Positions 61,253 to 64,000 of a stretch of 64,000 nt of DNA are shown piece by piece. The position numbers were made by a program, and so were the translations under genes. The DNA lies in the NCBI GenBank assembly GCA_019454045.1, contig SKCR01035539.1:16918-80917 (forward strand), given 5' to 3'. Source of the stretch: Zanthoxylum bungeanum (lineage: Eukaryota > Streptophyta > Magnoliopsida > Sapindales > Rutaceae). Numbering within the stretch: position 1 is the first letter of the stretch; every line of letters starts with the position of its first letter. The notes beneath the pieces were generated by a model. That model worked only from the letters and a program-made list of their open reading frames with translations. It was not told the DNA's origin and did not search any database.

Positions 61253-61964
61253 AAAAATTCTAAGGAGAATTTCAAAAAATGGACCTCACCGTTGGGTCCG
61301 GAATGGTAAAAAATGGTGGAAATGCCAATTCGTTTGTCAAAATCCGACACAGGGGCCAAATTGCAAATTACAGAAATTACAGGGGTCAAAGTGTAATTTT
61401 CGAAAGTTAAGGGGCTAAAGTGCAATTATGGAAAAGCTCAGGGACTAAAATGTAGTTTCCAAAAAGTTCAGGGACTAAATTGAAATTTTTTGAAAGTATA
61501 GGGGCTAAATTGTAATTTCCAGAAAGTTCAGGGACATATCTGAAATTTACCAGGCACCGCTGACGTGGCAAATGCTGATGTGGCTGCTGACTTGATGCCA
61601 CGTGTCTGCTGACTGTGTTGTTGACGTGTCCTGCTGACTGGGCTGATGACTGTGCAGGACCTGTTGACGTGGCAGCTGACTGGGCGCTGACTTAGTGCTG
61701 ACGTGGTCGTCTTCTTCCTTGGAACGCGCGTGCGGCGCATGGAGCGCGTGAAGAACCCGCTGGACGGCGCGTGCGGCGCGTGACACCTCGTCTGACCTCC
61801 GATCGATCGCCGGAAAATACCACCGTACTCGTCTCACCGTGAAAAGTCTGATGGTATGCTCAAAATCAATTTTCGACAACTTTTGTCGAAACCGACTTTC
61901 CAAACCGAACCTCTATTTCTGAGTTTCGGGATCCCTCTGAGTAACCTTAGCTACTGATACCACT
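61253..61964 (-). other. 5' leader of the Tork-like element with tandem repeats
   Basis: Between the primer-binding site and gag. Holds an array of about 32-bp units (61380-61550; agttcagggactaaattgaa with drift, six to seven copies) and a stretch with several tgacgtgg/tgacgtgtc and ctgactg motifs (61558-61710). No coding frame. Confidence 0.8.
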
Positions 61965-62271
61965 TGTTGTGATTAAACACACACAATAGAGGAGATGTGA
62001 GAGAAAATTCTTCTTTATTATACACAAACAAAGAATTACAAAGCTTACAAACCCAAGCTTTACAAAAAACCCTCAACCCTATTTACTCTCTATTATACTC
62101 ACGTTTTGGGATACTAACAATGGTCTCAAATGGCTCAATTTATAGTGCCAAAACCGTGTGAACAATGTCACACGGTTTGGCCAACTTGTTACAGCTTTCA
62201 CGCGTCTCTCTCTTTCTGTCATGCTCATGCACCGTTTCTGCATCTGTCTTCATTTGCTTTTGCATGCCTGG
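61965..62271 (-). repeat. 5' LTR of the Tork-like element, truncated
   Basis: 307 bp matching 56799-57104 or so; the last 28 bp of the LTR are missing at the junction tgcatgcctgg/tgtcacgg. Confidence 0.92.
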
Positions 62272-64000
62272 TGTCACGGTCCTAGTTTCAGACTAGGACG
62301 TGCAGTCACTTTACAAAGGAGCTCATGTTTCGGGACATCAGTTTAAGGTCGTTAAGGGTTATATGTACCCTTCATGTACTCTTGTACTGGTGACTTTCCA
62401 TCCGTGAGGCCTTATTCGAAAGTTTGCCTGGAGATTTAGAAACATGCTCGCTTGCCGCTAGGAGCTTGCCTAGTTGTGCAGCGTTGTGAAGGAGCCTATA
62501 TTTTGGAATGCCGGATTGAGCTTGCTCCAAGCCCTAAGTAACTGTTATTGGTAGATGTACTAGGAAGTTCTCACCCGTGGGGTCCCGTTCTGAAGTTTGG
62601 CGGGAGATTTTGAGATACGCTAGCTTGCCGCTAGTCGTTAGCCTAATTTGGTTCATTGTGAAGGAGCTAACGACCCTGGATGTCAAATCGAGTGGGACCA
62701 AGTTCCAAAGTGAATCTTATGGTCACTTGTACTGGGAAAACTTCAGCCCCAGAGTTGGATTTCGAGATTTTCCGGGAGATTTTGGCAGTAGGCCCACCTT
62801 TAGGTCTTTTCCGCTAAAGTGGGGGTGTTGTGGAAACCCATCAAGACGAGCTCGCTTAGGGACGATATTTTAACCCAAAGTCGCTTATATGGTGGCTTAC
62901 TGAATGCCCGGAAGAGTTCCTTAAAACTCTTCTTAAGATAGATTTTAGAGGGGGGTGTGACAACTCAAGCGCTAGGTGCCTATACTGGTGAGACATGTGC
63001 AATGTCTTTAAAACCTCTTTAGGGGGGAAGCCTAGGTGAACCTTGGGTGTGGCCAAGGGGGCTTCGAGAGGAAGCCGGGAGAGTGCGTGTTGATGCACGT
63101 CAGAGCCCTAGGTTGGGCAAGTGGAATGTCTACGGATGTGAGTAGATGGTATAGAGACGTTGTGAACATCGTAAGGCTAGTGTGATGCCTCGGGAGAGTG
63201 CGTGTTGATGCACGTAGAGAAGTGAAAATCCTAAATTGAGATGGATGGATGTGAGACAGTATGAGAGCACATGAGAAGTGCCAGTTTCATATAAGGTTGG
63301 CCTGGATAGAGCCGAAATGCTTGGGGGTGACCCGAAATGGATGTGAAACTTGTCTATGAGAGACAATCAAATGGTCTATACACCGTGAAGGTGTGAGACA
63401 TATTTGGGATGTATAAGAAACATCACGAGAATGCCGATGTGATATTGGCAAGAGTATATGCGTTTATGAGAACCCGATGTAGGGTTGGTTGAAGTTGTGT
63501 GGGGTCCTAAAGGAACGTGAAACCCTTTTCCCATGGCAGTTGAGTGCCAGAACGTGATAGAGAGTTGAGATGAGTAAGCCCTCTTGTGTGAGGCAATGAC
63601 AGGAACCTGGTGAAAACCCGATACTCCGTGTGAGTAGTTTGAGAATGTCTTGAGAAATGAAGCCTTCGTAAGGCTATGAGCAACAAGTTGTTTGGATTCC
63701 TCTGATTAGGAATGCCATTATCTTAAAGCTACGAGTAACGAGTTGTGTGGATTCCCGTGAGTGGGGATGCCAACGAAAGTGTGATGGCTTGAGGTAGGCC
63801 AAAGTATAAGTGGGGGAGTGAGCCTGAAATGAGTCAGGTATCTCCAAAGATCCTTATGGAATGTGATAACCATTGTGTTGGTTATGTAATGATTGGGTGG
63901 GAGACCGAGGTTGAATTATTTTTGGTAATATAACGAGTTGCTCGTAAAGGTAGAGTGCCTTACGAGTTGGAGGTGCAATGAGTTGCACAAGGGTTGCATG
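62272..64000. mobile_element. Unidentified LTR-like element inserted in the Tork 5' LTR, continues beyond window
   Basis: Starts TGTCACGGTCCTAG at the precise point where the Tork LTR stops, so this is probably the left end of an LTR element. A hairpin GTCCTAGT/ACTAGGAC with a 5-base loop lies at 62279-62299. The text is non-coding with repeated phrases: gggagagtgcgtgttgatgcacgt (63075 and 63192) and acgagttgtgtggattcc (63683 and 63735). No right end or TSD is visible in the window, and no RT-like frame was seen. Confidence 0.6.

Larger units (their letters stand above)
56799..62271 (-). mobile_element. Tork/Tnt1-like Ty1/Copia element, 5' LTR truncated
   Basis: 3' LTR 56799-57132 (334 bp, TGTTGTGATT to GTCAACA) with purine tract CCGAGGGGGAGATT just inside (57133-57146, minus). 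The 5' LTR begins at 61965 and matches the 3' LTR to 62271, where another sequence cuts it. The primer-binding site reads TGGTATCAGTAGC (61950-61962, minus), close to the tRNA-Met type. The candidate left TSD is aatga (56794-56798); the right one would lie outside the window. Domain order gag-PR-INT-RT-RH is standard Copia. Confidence 0.92.

Noticed and set aside
61547..61903. 118-aa Arg-rich frame upstream of Copia gag
   Set aside because: Lies in the repeat-bearing untranslated leader; no domain.

Overview
This is nuclear DNA of a flowering plant, probably a eudicot and perhaps an asterid. The window is AT-rich, has one intron-containing plant ABCB transporter gene, and is otherwise mostly LTR retrotransposons of plant Copia and Ty3/Gypsy types with the usual plant primer-binding sites. 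The species cannot be named from the sequence.

Positions 1-47967 are a retrotransposon nest whose order of insertion can be read from 5-bp target-site duplications (TSDs). A degenerate Copia gag lies at 1-883 (minus). A plus-strand solo LTR of an Athila-like family spans 2582-36726 once its inserts are removed (TSD caaca). Two elements landed in it. The first is a full minus-strand Athila-like element, 4170-17215 (TSD ggtag). It has no pol but carries a gag-like ORF and, in sense, an intact intronless cytokinin-activating LOG ORF (7759-8412). It was itself hit by a solo LTR (8647-13453, TSD ctagc), which was hit by a sister solo LTR (9057-11465, TSD attag). The second is a minus-strand Copia element, 17237-36303 (TSD acttg), with decayed pol, split by a Ty3/Gypsy gag-only element (20387-29763). 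Positions 37337-47967 hold two direct copies of a segment of about 2.1-2.5 kb. One copy contains a solo LTR (38525-39905, TSD gtcag) and the other is its empty-site control. Between the copies are plus-strand Copia fossils, a hAT-like MITE and one end of a CACTA transposon with a gene-like fragment.

Positions 47968-56798 form the gene island: a SINE with a 13-bp TSD (48033-48204), about 2.1 kb of intergenic DNA, then a seven-exon ABCB (P-glycoprotein/MDR type) gene on the plus strand (50378-56511). All nucleotide-binding motifs are present, but one missing base in exon 6 breaks the frame between the two halves.

Positions 56799-64000 hold a minus-strand Tork/Tnt1-like Copia element (gag, protease, integrase, RT and RNase H recognisable, several stops and frameshifts). 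Its 5' LTR is interrupted at 62272 by another LTR-like sequence that runs off the window.

The most interesting feature is the LOG ORF cargo inside the pol-less Athila-like element. The LTRs of that element carry dense arrays of CACGTG G-boxes bracketed by GCGTCGCGACGC palindromes just upstream of a TATA box, so a hormone-activation enzyme may have been mobilised together with a stress- or light-responsive promoter. That functional link is inference.
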